Source of the DNA: JBAXHO01 sp037138855 | GTDB lineage: Bacteria; Patescibacteriota; Dojkabacteria; B142; OLB20 | Assembly (NCBI GenBank): GCA_037138855.1 | Contig: JBAXHO010000042.1 | Span: forward strand, 1-14,210 | Direction: 5' to 3' | DNA: 14,210 nt | Shown here: positions 1-7,430 of the stretch, one piece after another | Layout: each line of letters opens with the position of its first letter | Position numbering within the stretch: the stretch's first letter is position 1 | The notes under the pieces: generated by a model | Databases searched by the model: none | The model's input: only the letters and a program-made list of their open reading frames with translations | Told to the model about the DNA's origin: nothing | Made by a program: the position numbers and the translations under genes

Positions 1-133
1 GAGCAACAACAAAAGAATAGTCATTTATATGATTTTCGCGTAGGCAATTTAAGATATTTTCAACATCATCAATCAACTGATCTTGATCGTTTTTAAGGAA
101 GACCTTGGCGTTTGTAAATAACTCTGGATTCAT
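1..133 (-). CDS. N-terminal fragment of unidentified protein (possibly a family 2 glycosyltransferase)
   Basis: An ATG at 131-133 on the minus strand opens a frame that runs without a stop for 44 codons to the left edge, so only the N-terminus is present. The peptide starts MNPELFTNAKVFLKND and ends NDYSFVVA at the edge. A beta-strand-like start, an acidic amphipathic helix (DQLIDDVENILNCL) and a second strand ending VVA would fit the opening of a family 2 glycosyltransferase, where the second strand leads into the nucleotide-binding DN.S.D motif. That motif would lie just outside the window, so the family is only a guess. No Shine-Dalgarno sequence precedes the ATG. A promoter-like pair lies 17-46 bases upstream, and another open frame ends 3 bases before the ATG. 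Confidence 0.6.
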   Translation of the reverse strand, partial: MNPELFTNAKVFLKNDQDQLIDDVENILNCLRENHINDYSFVVA

Positions 134-136
134 GTT

Positions 137-379
137 TTAGAAAATCAAAATAATAGTCAACAAAAAACAAGTGAAACAAAAAAACCATAAATAATATTTA
201 ATTGATTTAAGTTCAAATTGTTTTGTTTCACGAGCAAATAACCATTGTTGGAGGATTCTCTTGTCATGAAAATAAGTGTTGATTTCGTCTACTAGTAAGT
301 GAATATTAATGGCAAGTAAAAAAGCTTTTATAAAGATACTACTAGTTGAAGTAAATACAAAAAATGAGAATTTAGGAAT
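137..379 (-). pseudogene. Start-less open frame for a small membrane protein, possibly a 5'-truncated gene
   Basis: On the minus strand a frame stays open for 80 codons between an in-frame TAG (380-382) and a TAA (137-139). It has no usable ATG, GTG or TTG; the only TTG codons lie close to the stop. The translation looks protein-like. It has a hydrophobic stretch (KAFLLAINIHLLV), a charged middle (DEINTYFHDKRILQQW, then ARETKQFELK) and a strongly hydrophobic C-terminus (YYLWFFCFTCFLLTIILIF). Its stop lies 3 bases before the ATG of the left-edge gene, a spacing common for coupled genes. It could be a truncated gene, a gene with a rare ATT/ATA/ATC start, or a chance open frame in AT-rich DNA. 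No family is recognised. Confidence 0.35.
150..179 (-). promoter_or_regulatory. Possible promoter for the left-edge gene
   Basis: Read on the minus strand, TTGTTT (174-179) and TATTAT (150-155) are separated by 18 bases. Transcription would start about 10-12 bases before the ATG at 133. The region is very AT-rich, so matches of this quality also arise by chance. Confidence 0.35.
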
Positions 380-398
380 CTAAGAATCTAAAATATTA
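372..398. repeat. Intergenic degenerate 8-base repeat cluster
   Basis: The motif ctaagaat / ttaggaat recurs about every 8 bases on the plus strand (ttaggaat, ctaagaat, ctaaaat). A close relative lies at 13271-13296. It sits just downstream of the ytxH-like stop on the minus strand. No hairpin with a T-tract is evident here. Confidence 0.45.
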
Positions 399-414
399 TA
401 CTCAAATTCAGATT

Positions 415-684
415 TTATTTTCCTTTTCGTGTTACTGGTTTAAATTCGTTGATTTTTTCTTTGATATCTTTTTCTACTTTTTTGACAAAAGGATCAACTT
501 GGGTCTTTTTGAATTCACCGATAGATTTCTGTGATTTATCAAGAAGCTCTTTACCTTTGACTGATATTTCTTGGCGGGTTTCTTTACCTGTTTTGGGAGT
601 AAATAAGGCTGCAAAGGCTGCTCCAATTGCTCCTCCTAGGAGAATTCCAGATAAAAAAGCAAACGGTTTACATTTGTTACACAT
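415..684 (-). CDS. YtxH-domain small membrane protein
   Basis: This 89-residue protein has the YtxH family layout. A short N-terminus (MCNKCKP) is followed by one glycine/alanine-rich membrane segment at residues 7-29 (FLSGILLGGAIGAAFAALF). The family's hallmark TPKTGKETR comes directly after it, and then a lysine- and glutamate-rich, probably helical tail. Family members are 80-120 residues long. In Bacillus, ytxH lies beside ytxG in a general-stress operon, but the molecular role of the family is not established. The gene 126 bases upstream on the same strand is YtxG-like, which supports the call. The ATG at 682-684 has no Shine-Dalgarno sequence. A CxxC pair at Cys2/Cys5 is unusual and might bind a metal or be redox active. 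The plus-strand frame over this gene is a shadow. Confidence 0.8.
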   Translation of the reverse strand: MCNKCKPFAFLSGILLGGAIGAAFAALFTPKTGKETRQEISVKGKELLDKSQKSIGEFKKTQVDPFVKKVEKDIKEKINEFKPVTRKGK

Positions 685-765
685 GATAGAAAAGATAAAA
701 GTTAAAAATAAAAGATAGAAGATAAGAAAATGAAAACTGTAATCCGAAATCTGAAATCAGTTGGT
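685..765. repeat. Degenerate 7-base periodic tract between the ytxG-like and ytxH-like genes
   Basis: The plus strand reads as successive 7-8-base units ending in purine-rich triplets (gatagaa, gataaga, aaatgaa). It turns into a sharper unit pair, atccgaa then atctgaa, at about 741-758. The sharper part matches repeats at 12186-12212 and 12271-12304. The tract fills most of the 126-base gap. I see no terminator or obvious promoter in it. Confidence 0.4.
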
Positions 766-810
766 ATTAAGTATCAGTTAGAAAAGTTAAAGTAATAAAT
801 ATAAGAAAAA

Positions 811-1098
811 TTATTTTTTAAATTTTTGTAAAAATCCGAACAAGCTTACTAGTGGGTCAATGATGTTTTTACCGATACTGCTGATGGAAGTGGAAAAGCT
901 TTTGATATTATTGCTGATATGATCGTAGTCCTCAATGAATCTTTCCGTAAATTTATTTAAATTATGAATACTGAAACTGAGTTCTTTCATATTATCTGTG
1001 ACCTTACTGATGAGTCGCATCACTTGAAAGGCGATGCCGACGATGGCAAAACTTAATGAAACTGCAAGAATTATTTTGACGAAATCATCAATATTCAT
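811..1098 (-). CDS. YtxG-like (DUF948-type) single-span membrane protein
   Basis: This 95-residue protein has one N-terminal membrane segment at residues 7-30 (VKIILAVSLSFAIVGIAFQVMRLI). A polar helical tail follows, with hydrophobic spacing typical of a coiled coil (MKELSFSIHNLNKF, then SISSIGKNI). A short N-terminus, one span and a helical tail reminiscent of chemoreceptors describe the DUF948/YtxG family. The YtxH-like gene downstream on the same strand strengthens this, because the two are neighbours in Bacillus. The function is unknown; an envelope or stress role is inferred from the family only. The ATG is at 1096-1098, about 28 bases after the expected transcription start of a good promoter (1133-1161), and no Shine-Dalgarno sequence is visible. 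Confidence 0.65.
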   Translation of the reverse strand: MNIDDFVKIILAVSLSFAIVGIAFQVMRLISKVTDNMKELSFSIHNLNKFTERFIEDYDHISNNIKSFSTSISSIGKNIIDPLVSLFGFLQKFKK

Positions 1099-1132
1099 AT
1101 TTTAATGTTGCTAAAATTAACCGAGATACTTT

Positions 1133-1161
1133 ATTATTCCACATAGAACTGAATTTGTAAA
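1133..1161 (-). promoter_or_regulatory. Promoter for the ytxG/ytxH-like pair
   Basis: On the minus strand TTTACA (1156-1161) and AATAAT (1133-1138) are separated by 17 bases. TGG stands directly before the -10 box, making an extended -10 element. Start of transcription would fall near 1126, 28 bases before the ytxG-like ATG. The gap 1099-1215 is divergent with trmB, for which I found only a weak candidate (TTGCTT at 1170-1175 with GAATAT at 1193-1198). Confidence 0.55.
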
Positions 1162-1215
1162 ACGTAGTATTGCTTTTATCAAATTGTATTTTGAATATCA
1201 CATTTTAAAACTGAG

Positions 1216-1854
1216 ATGAGAAACAAAACAAAAAAATTTGTAGAATTTAGTGCTAGCGCATTTAGTATTGAGGCGAAAAATCCTGATGCAAAAATTAGAT
1301 TAGAAAAATTATTTGCTCAGTATCCAAAAATAACTCTTGAACTTGGCTGTGGGCGAGGAGAATATACGATTGGATTAGCTGAGAAATATCCGAATGAGTT
1401 GTTTATTGGTGTAGATATTCAAGGTGAGCGACTTTGGAGTGGGGCAAAGCGGGCTGCGGATTTGAAACTGACAAATGTTTGTTTTTTCCGGTGTTTGATT
1501 GATAAGTTGGCATTATTTATTCCTGAAAAAAGCATTAAGGCAATCTGGCTTACATTTCCGGATCCATTTCCCAAAGAAAAGCATTTTAAACGCCGATTGA
1601 CGTATCGTAAATATCTATTGTTTTATCAAAAAATTTTGAAAAAATATGGTGTTATCAACTTGAAAACAGATAGTCCAAAATTATCTGAATTTACGAAAAA
1701 AGAAGTGGCTTTTTTACATGGTGAAATACTTACAGATATTTCTAATATTTATGAAAAGCAGTTCAATAAAGAAAATATTTATATTACGACTTGTTTTGAA
1801 CAGAGGCAACTCCAAAGAGATTGTACAATAAAGTTCCTATCTTTTCACTTTTAA
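1216..1854 (+). CDS. trmB: tRNA (guanine-N7-)-methyltransferase TrmB
   Basis: This cytoplasmic enzyme transfers a methyl group from S-adenosylmethionine to N7 of G46 in the tRNA variable loop. At 212 residues it has the usual family length. The cofactor loop LELGCGRGEY is at residues 41-50, followed by the acidic strand end FIGVDIQ (63-69). The family hallmark TFPDPFPKEKHFKRRL, at residues 113-128, corresponds to the usual FPDPWPK..H.KRR segment. The substrate-binding LKTDSP is at 149-154, and the C-terminal TTCFEQR (191-197) fits the family's T.fE element. The common WP in PDPWPK is FP here, a mild change. The ATG at 1216 follows GAG directly, with no Shine-Dalgarno sequence. It is transcribed divergently from the ytxG-like gene. 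Confidence 0.93.
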   Translation: MRNKTKKFVEFSASAFSIEAKNPDAKIRLEKLFAQYPKITLELGCGRGEYTIGLAEKYPNELFIGVDIQGERLWSGAKRAADLKLTNVCFFRCLIDKLALFIPEKSIKAIWLTFPDPFPKEKHFKRRLTYRKYLLFYQKILKKYGVINLKTDSPKLSEFTKKEVAFLHGEILTDISNIYEKQFNKENIYITTCFEQRQLQRDCTIKFLSFHF

Positions 1855-2014
1855 TTCAATTATACTTAAATTATCTCAAAATCAAATTTCATTTCTGAAG
1901 GTTTTAAATCTTTAATTTCAGATCAAATCTAATTTTTTGCTTTGAGTTTGTTGTTTAAATTTTGTGTTAATATTTTTTGGAATTTAATTTAAATACGATA
2001 GTCAAATTTAATTT

Positions 2015-2974
2015 ATGAGTACTGTTATAAAAAAATATCCCCATTTAAGAAAATCATATAATGTGATTGGTCAATTGGATAAAAAAGCAAAGCAGAAGCA
2101 AATTATGAAACCTTTGATTACTTTGATCATAGTTATTTCAATTATTTCTATTGTAATTATGGGATATAAGTTTGTACCCAGGTCTTCAATTACCAAAGGA
2201 ATTGAAGAGATTAAAAAGACTGTGAGTCTCAACGTCGAACCAACTGAAAATGTTCAAATTACAGTAACACTAGCTCCAACAGCTAAGCCGATATTAGAAA
2301 TAAAGGGGACAAAAGATGAGACTCCTATGATCAATACGTTTTATTTGGTAAAAGATGCAGATGGTTTTTATTCTCTTTTTATTACAAATGATCATCTTAA
2401 TAAATATGTAAATGAAGAATCAGCCAATGAGATAAGTGATGCCTATCATGGTCTTGTAGGTCAGGGCAAATATCAGCAGGCAGATGCAATTAATTTTAAA
2501 GATTATCAAAATAATATTCGTTTGATAACTTTACCGCAAAAGTATTTGGTTGATAGTTCTTTTAATATTATTGATTATTATATTAATGATGATAATAGTA
2601 AATTATTAATTTCATTTGTATATCCAAAACAGAGTAGTACTGATCCTGCTTCAGATTTGGATTTCAATACTGTGGTGGAAATTGATTTGACAAGTAAAGA
2701 AGCTAATTTCTTTTGGGAAAGACAGATAAATGATACCAAATATCCAGATTATCTTGGAGCAGTGACTTTTGGTAGTATTGTAAACCAATATTTGGAAGCT
2801 GGAATTGGGGAATGTTATGGCTGTGGCGACCCCAAAGAGGCTAAAATTATTATTAATATTAAAACAGGGAAAGATGAATTATTAGGTCAGGCAACAGAAT
2901 TGAGTTTTGATTTAGATAATAAAAAAGTAAGTTATACTCTCGGTGGCGAGCGTAAAAACAATCTTTTACCATAA
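2015..2974 (+). CDS. Membrane-anchored extracytoplasmic protein of unknown function
   Basis: I do not recognise this 319-residue protein. It has a basic N-terminus of about 30 residues and one membrane span at residues 33-50 (LITLIIVISIISIVIMGY). A Thr/Pro linker follows at about 76-92 (ENVQITVTLAPTAKP), then a mainly beta-strand-like domain that should face outward. That domain contains repeated short stretches such as NIIDYYINDDNSKLLISF and FNTVVEIDLTSKEA, which resemble blades of a beta-propeller-like fold; this is only an impression. Near the C-terminus ECYGCGDP carries a CxxC pair that might bind a metal or form a disulfide. It stands alone between trmB and a convergent protease gene whose stop is 5 bases away. 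The 160-base gap before it (1855-2014) is AT-rich and shows nothing firm. Confidence 0.75.
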   Translation: MSTVIKKYPHLRKSYNVIGQLDKKAKQKQIMKPLITLIIVISIISIVIMGYKFVPRSSITKGIEEIKKTVSLNVEPTENVQITVTLAPTAKPILEIKGTKDETPMINTFYLVKDADGFYSLFITNDHLNKYVNEESANEISDAYHGLVGQGKYQQADAINFKDYQNNIRLITLPQKYLVDSSFNIIDYYINDDNSKLLISFVYPKQSSTDPASDLDFNTVVEIDLTSKEANFFWERQINDTKYPDYLGAVTFGSIVNQYLEAGIGECYGCGDPKEAKIIINIKTGKDELLGQATELSFDLDNKKVSYTLGGERKNNLLP

Positions 2975-2979
2975 ATAGA

Positions 2980-4761
2980 CTATTTTTTACTTTCTTTAGG
3001 ATCGCGGTAATCCTGTTTCAATGTAGGCCTCACTGAGATAACTAAATATCCATAATCAAGAGCCTTTTGATTAGCTTTATCTGTCACTACGATTTTTAAA
3101 TAGTAATTGCCCGGAGTTATTGAATTTACCTTGATAGTTGCCAATAAAGTAGAATCGACTTTGGTGGATTCTGCCACTAAGGTCCATTGGGGATACTTGT
3201 TTAGCGGAGAAATGAAAATCTCATATTTGGCAAGATTACTACTAGTGATTTTGCCTTTAATTTGAATTTCTTTTTGCGTTGCTAAATACGTATAGAGATT
3301 TTCTAATTCGACAACTGGAAAGTCGGGCATTCTTTGGGCAGCGCTAACTGCTGCCAAGGCATTGACACGGCCGGCACCCTGGTCATTGGGTGGGAGACCA
3401 AGATCCTGACTGCTACTTTTTAAAATACTTTTAATTTGCTCAGTATTGAGTCCAGTCTGGATTTGTTTCATTAGAGCAACCACCCCGACAATGTGTGGAG
3501 TTGACATAGAGGTGCCAGTAAGGAGAAAATATTGACCAGCGGCATCACAAGCGGTATGAGTGAAATTCGTGGGTAGCACATAGCTTTTTGCTCTAGTTGC
3601 ACAAATTTTTGTACCTGGCGCAACGACATCTGGCTTTATATCCCAGCCATAATAATTTATCGGACCTCTAGAACTCGAGGAATTCATCTGGTCAGTTTTA
3701 GTAGTATTACCGACGACTATGGTGCCTGGAATATAGGTAAAAATTGAAGCAGTAGAAGCTTGAGGACCATAATTGCCTGCACAGACGACTAATACAGAAC
3801 CTACTGCATTGATACGAGCAAAAGTTTTATTATACATATATCTCCAGGGATTTGGCATTTCTTTTGTTTGAATACTGAAATTGATCACATCTGCTTTGTC
3901 AGAAAAATTGCCATCATGGTTGGGATCGATCGCCATTTCTAGTGCTAAAATTATTGCTGAAGAATAACCATAGCCATTTTTACCGAGTACTTTGTAAGAG
4001 TAAAGGGTTGCACCCGGAGCGATACCTTGGTATTTACTTCCAGTTCCGGCAATGATACCAGCGACGTGGGTCCCATGATAATGGTCATCCATAGGATCTG
4101 GATCCATATTGACAAAGTCATATCCACCAGCAACTTTGCAACCTAGACCAAAACAGCCACCAAGATCAGGAAGAGTATAGTCAATCCCGGAATCTACAAC
4201 TGCTATTTTGACACCTTTACCATCAGTACATTTACCAGAGTTACAGTTAGAGCCATTATTAACGCTCCAGGCTTCAGGAACTTTGATGAGTGGTACTGAT
4301 TCGTCTAAAGCTGCAGCAATCTGCATATCGGGAAAAACTGAAGCAACATTGGGAAGAGAACTAATTGCATTGGCTTCTGATGCTGTCAGTTTCAAAATGA
4401 TTGTATTGGCAACTGCTTTTGTTGAATAAAGATTTCGCTCAGAGGTGAGTTTGGTTTCGCTGAGTTTGACTTTGGAAGCAATGCCACTAATTACATTTTT
4501 TTGATCGTTATTAATTTGTATAAATTTATCAGCTGTAGCTTGTTTGGAGTTGACATCTTTATTGTTATTGATAATTTGGTAACCGTCTAGTAAAGCTTCG
4601 GACTTGAGTTCTACTATATATGTTTCTTGGACGTTCGGATTTCCTCCGGTTTCCGGTAAAATCGAATTTTTATGTAACAGAAAATAAATTACAGAGAGGA
4701 GGGCTACTACTATAATTAAAAATATTCCTGAAATTATGAAGTATTTAATTTTTTTTTGCAT
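2980..4761 (-). CDS. Membrane-anchored S8 family serine protease (subtilase) with propeptide and C-terminal beta domain
   Basis: A subtilisin-type endopeptidase that should act outside the membrane. Numbering is from the ATG at 4759-4761 (593 residues). Residues 6-28 are a signal anchor (IIVVALLSVIYFLL), and about 45-155 look like an I9-type inhibitory propeptide (TYIVELKS). The full catalytic set is present: Asp190 in VVDSGID, His229 in HYHGTHVAG, the oxyanion Asn330 in CAGNYGP, and Ser418 in GTSMSTPH. Cysteines at 173/178 and 203/208 flank the Asp region and may form disulfides. The last 110 residues resemble a beta-sandwich. The longest ORF starts at 4809, but the predicted promoter puts transcription start downstream of that codon and 25 bases before 4761, so I prefer 4761. 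Substrates are unknown; the upstream radical SAM gene raises the untested idea of peptide processing. Confidence 0.92.
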   Translation of the reverse strand: MQKKIKYFIISGIFLIIVVALLSVIYFLLHKNSILPETGGNPNVQETYIVELKSEALLDGYQIINNNKDVNSKQATADKFIQINNDQKNVISGIASKVKLSETKLTSERNLYSTKAVANTIILKLTASEANAISSLPNVASVFPDMQIAAALDESVPLIKVPEAWSVNNGSNCNSGKCTDGKGVKIAVVDSGIDYTLPDLGGCFGLGCKVAGGYDFVNMDPDPMDDHYHGTHVAGIIAGTGSKYQGIAPGATLYSYKVLGKNGYGYSSAIILALEMAIDPNHDGNFSDKADVINFSIQTKEMPNPWRYMYNKTFARINAVGSVLVVCAGNYGPQASTASIFTYIPGTIVVGNTTKTDQMNSSSSRGPINYYGWDIKPDVVAPGTKICATRAKSYVLPTNFTHTACDAAGQYFLLTGTSMSTPHIVGVVALMKQIQTGLNTEQIKSILKSSSQDLGLPPNDQGAGRVNALAAVSAAQRMPDFPVVELENLYTYLATQKEIQIKGKITSSNLAKYEIFISPLNKYPQWTLVAESTKVDSTLLATIKVNSITPGNYYLKIVVTDKANQKALDYGYLVISVRPTLKQDYRDPKESKK

Positions 4762-4792
4762 TGAATAACAATAAAAATGGTAATTTAAAACT

Positions 4793-4820
4793 ATTATAAA
4801 TAAACTCAAGATAAAAGCAA
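4793..4820 (-). promoter_or_regulatory. Promoter for the S8 protease
   Basis: On the minus strand TTGCTT (4815-4820) and a perfect TATAAT (4793-4798) are 16 bases apart. The pair lies immediately after the helicase stop at 4822. Transcription would begin near 4786. That excludes the upstream ATG at 4809 as start and leaves a leader of about 25 bases before the ATG at 4761. Confidence 0.6.
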
Positions 4821-4821
4821 A

Positions 4822-5994
4822 TTACCCAAGAATATACAATTCCTCACTGGCGCGAGTCACCGCAGTATACAACCAGCGTTTCCAGAGCTCTGGAGTCATT
4901 TGCGAGAACTTTTCTTCAATCAGGATGACACGTTTCGCCTCACTACCTTGTGCTTTGTGGACAGTTAGTGCATAACCAAAATCAAATAAATCACCTTTTA
5001 TTGTCTGGCGCCGGTTCCCAGTAAAATTAATCGGAGTAGGAGAATTAAATTGTGCCTGGAAAATTAAGCCTTTAAATGGTTTGGCCAGACCATCGAGTGC
5101 GATTTCAGCGTAATACCAGGCTTCATCACTGGCTTCAATCGAGGTAATTATGCCAATCATTCCGTTATAAATCCCTTTTTCATGATTATTACGCAGGCAG
5201 ATTACTTTATCACCACTGATGGGAGTGGGAGACTCGATGCCGTGTAATGCTCTGATATGCTGGTTTAGTCTGATTCTTGTTTTGTTATAACCACATAGTA
5301 CTAACGTTTCAGAATCTACAGTTTCCAGGAGGTCATTGAGAATTTCCTGACTTTCGTTATCATGTAAAGGAAATTTTTCTACATGATTGCCGAATTTTTT
5401 AATTGGGATTGTTCCGCTTTCCCGGGCGAGAATTGAGACTTGGATAATAGGATTTTCAGCCATTTGACGATGAATTGTCGCGAGAATTTGTTGTGGTTTT
5501 TGTAAAAGGTTGAATTTGCCATTAATTGGTGGTAGCTGGCCATGGTCACCGGCAGCAATGATGGGAATTTTGTAACCAAGTAAATCATGCCAGATCGTTT
5601 CATCTACCATGCTTCCTTCATCAATAATAATCAGATCATAGCTGATTTTTGGTTTCAATTCCCAGCCGATGATTTCTTCATTTTTGTTGACAATTGGTGA
5701 GTAAATTAAGGAATGAATTGTCCCGGTAAAGTCTTTGGGGTAAATGCTACCAGCAATTTTTAATTTTTCTTCCAAAACCCGTGCTGCTTTACCGGTATAG
5801 CTGCAAAATGCGACATGTAATTTGGGGAATTTCTGAAATAATTCCTTACGAAAGAGCGCGAGCAGAGTGGTTTTACCAGTACCAGCATAACCGCCAAGAG
5901 TGATAAAGGGTTGTTTTTTTTCTATGAACCATTGTTGCAGTAAAGCAAGCACTTTGATTTTATCAGCGGAGATTTCCATGACAAATTGTAACAT
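4822..5994 (-). CDS. Small RecD/Dda-like superfamily 1B DNA helicase
   Basis: An ATP-driven DNA helicase of the RecD/Dda type (390 residues). Walker A is GGYAGTGKTT at residues 34-43 with Lys41. TGKAA is at 57-61, and Walker B is LIIIDEGSM with Asp125/Glu126. GDHGQLPP (149-156) is motif III and IHRQ (174-177) motif IV. GDKVICLRNN (261-270) begins the UvrD_C_2-like part, YALTVHKAQGSE (341-352) is motif V and LYTAVTRAS (375-383) motif VI. It lacks the long N-terminal region of RecD2 and is closer in size to phage T4 Dda. The absence of recB or recC argues against a RecBCD subunit; repair or replication restart is plausible. The start could also be the ATG at 5979. It lies 39 bases after the radical SAM gene but has its own candidate promoter. 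Confidence 0.88.
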   Translation of the reverse strand: MLQFVMEISADKIKVLALLQQWFIEKKQPFITLGGYAGTGKTTLLALFRKELFQKFPKLHVAFCSYTGKAARVLEEKLKIAGSIYPKDFTGTIHSLIYSPIVNKNEEIIGWELKPKISYDLIIIDEGSMVDETIWHDLLGYKIPIIAAGDHGQLPPINGKFNLLQKPQQILATIHRQMAENPIIQVSILARESGTIPIKKFGNHVEKFPLHDNESQEILNDLLETVDSETLVLCGYNKTRIRLNQHIRALHGIESPTPISGDKVICLRNNHEKGIYNGMIGIITSIEASDEAWYYAEIALDGLAKPFKGLIFQAQFNSPTPINFTGNRRQTIKGDLFDFGYALTVHKAQGSEAKRVILIEEKFSQMTPELWKRWLYTAVTRASEELYILG

Positions 5995-6033
5995 GGATGG
6001 AAATGTTTAAGGATTAGATTGAAAATTTAAGGT

Positions 6034-7377
6034 TTAATTTTCCTTATAATATTTGATAGCTCTTAGGGCATCAAGACGGAGGATTTCAGGGAAAATTGCT
6101 TTGTAAATATTACAAAACGGAGAAGGCCTATCCTCTTGTCCATAGTAACTTCTTGCGAGTAAAGGACATCCTCCACAACACTGATATTTCCAAATGCAAT
6201 TTTTACATTTTTGTTTTTTGTTTACACTGGGATTAGAAATTGAGATGGTTTTGTCTTTCAGTTTTTTTAAAAAATCTGGATCAGCAATATCAGTTATCGG
6301 CTCATTGAGAAGCATTTGGCATTTAGAAATTTTTCCATAGTCTGATAATAGAAAATATGAAGTTCCCGCTTCACAAACTGATCTTCTCACATTACTAAGT
6401 TTCGCTCTATCACCTAGGATATTAGTAAAATCCTGATCTGGCAATTTAAGTTCAATAACTTTAAAGGCTCGTAATAAGCCTTTGATAAATTTTTGATCAT
6501 CATATTTAATTTTATTTCTGACCGTTTTCGTTTGAACAGCTTCGGTTTCCCTAAAGAAACTAAATGCAAATAATAACTTCTTTTCCAACAATTTTTCAAC
6601 CAACTGATATAATTTATCAACACTTTGGTTAGTGATTGTTATTAAAATAAACGGGTATAAACCTTTTGAAATACACTTATCAATATTTTGCATCACGACA
6701 TCATATGAGCCCCTGCCATTGCTAAAAATTCTTTGCTTATCATGTACAGATTTGACTCCATCAAGGGAAATCATTAATACAAAGCCTTCTTTTATGAAAA
6801 AATCAATTTTTGCATTATCAAGTAAAACCCCATTAGATAAAATTGAAGGTTTGTATTTAATTTTATAACGTTTTTGAGCCTCTTTTGCTAGATTATGTGC
6901 CTTTAAGATCTTATCAAATACAAGCGAAGGTTCACCTCCGGCAAACTTAATAGAAACTATCTTTTTTTTATCTTTACTTGCTTGAAGGAAAATAGAATTA
7001 ATTGATTTTTCTATTAATTCATCAGACATTGAATGAGAGTCTTTACAGACGTAACAATATGAGCATCTGAGTTGACAAGCATTTGTGATATGATACCAAA
7101 CTGCAATTGTATCAGGTGAGTGAAATTTGATGTGGAGACGTTTTCCTTTTGGAATAATGATGTGATGTGATTGTAATTGGTCGATGAGTTCTTTATTTTG
7201 GGTGAAAATATCTTCCTTGCTCAAGTTTTTGTTAATACGTTTGAGAATTTTCTGTGCTTTTTTATTCAGTAGAATATAGCTAGTCCGTGAATGCATATTC
7301 TTAAAAAGAGAGTATTCATCATTCACCTGCAATTTTAACACTGAATGGGGAAGATAAAATTTGTTGTCCAATATCAT
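6034..7377 (-). CDS. Radical SAM/SPASM protein with RRE-like N-terminus (probable peptide maturase)
   Basis: A cytoplasmic iron-sulfur enzyme of 447 residues. Residues about 5-75 (HSVLKLQVNDEYSLF, then YILLNKKAQKIL) resemble a PqqD-type RiPP recognition element. The radical SAM core begins with CQLRCSYC, where Cys101, Cys105 and Cys108 bind the S-adenosylmethionine cluster. FAGGEP is at 145-150 and ISLDGV at 203-208. The C-terminus has the complete SPASM cysteine pattern: Cys335, Cys353 (after GKISK), Cys391-x2-Cys394-x5-Cys400-x3-Cys404 and Cys422, expected to hold two more Fe-S clusters. Relatives modify ribosomal peptides by forming thioether or carbon-carbon links, or act on enzyme partners (anSME). 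No intact precursor peptide is evident nearby. The start at 7377 has no Shine-Dalgarno sequence or convincing promoter. Confidence 0.9.
   Translation of the reverse strand: MILDNKFYLPHSVLKLQVNDEYSLFKNMHSRTSYILLNKKAQKILKRINKNLSKEDIFTQNKELIDQLQSHHIIIPKGKRLHIKFHSPDTIAVWYHITNACQLRCSYCYVCKDSHSMSDELIEKSINSIFLQASKDKKKIVSIKFAGGEPSLVFDKILKAHNLAKEAQKRYKIKYKPSILSNGVLLDNAKIDFFIKEGFVLMISLDGVKSVHDKQRIFSNGRGSYDVVMQNIDKCISKGLYPFILITITNQSVDKLYQLVEKLLEKKLLFAFSFFRETEAVQTKTVRNKIKYDDQKFIKGLLRAFKVIELKLPDQDFTNILGDRAKLSNVRRSVCEAGTSYFLLSDYGKISKCQMLLNEPITDIADPDFLKKLKDKTISISNPSVNKKQKCKNCIWKYQCCGGCPLLARSYYGQEDRPSPFCNIYKAIFPEILRLDALRAIKYYKEN
6046..6074 (-). promoter_or_regulatory. Promoter for the helicase inside the 3' end of the radical SAM gene
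   Basis: On the minus strand TTGATG (6069-6074) and TATTAT (6046-6051) are separated by 17 bases. Transcription would start near 6039, about 45 bases before the helicase ATG. It lies within the last codons of the preceding gene, so the helicase can be expressed independently of it. Confidence 0.5.
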
Positions 7378-7430
7378 AGAATAAATAAAATGAATAGGAA
7401 AGCTTGTTACTCTACTAAGACTTTATTCGA

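Noticed and set aside
449..718. 89-codon plus-strand ORF
   Set aside because: It is antisense to the YtxH-like gene, which has a recognisable family motif; its own product has no protein-like features.
2960..2995. Shared bidirectional terminator between convergent genes
   Set aside because: The stops are 5 bases apart and a T-run is present, but no stem can be formed around it.
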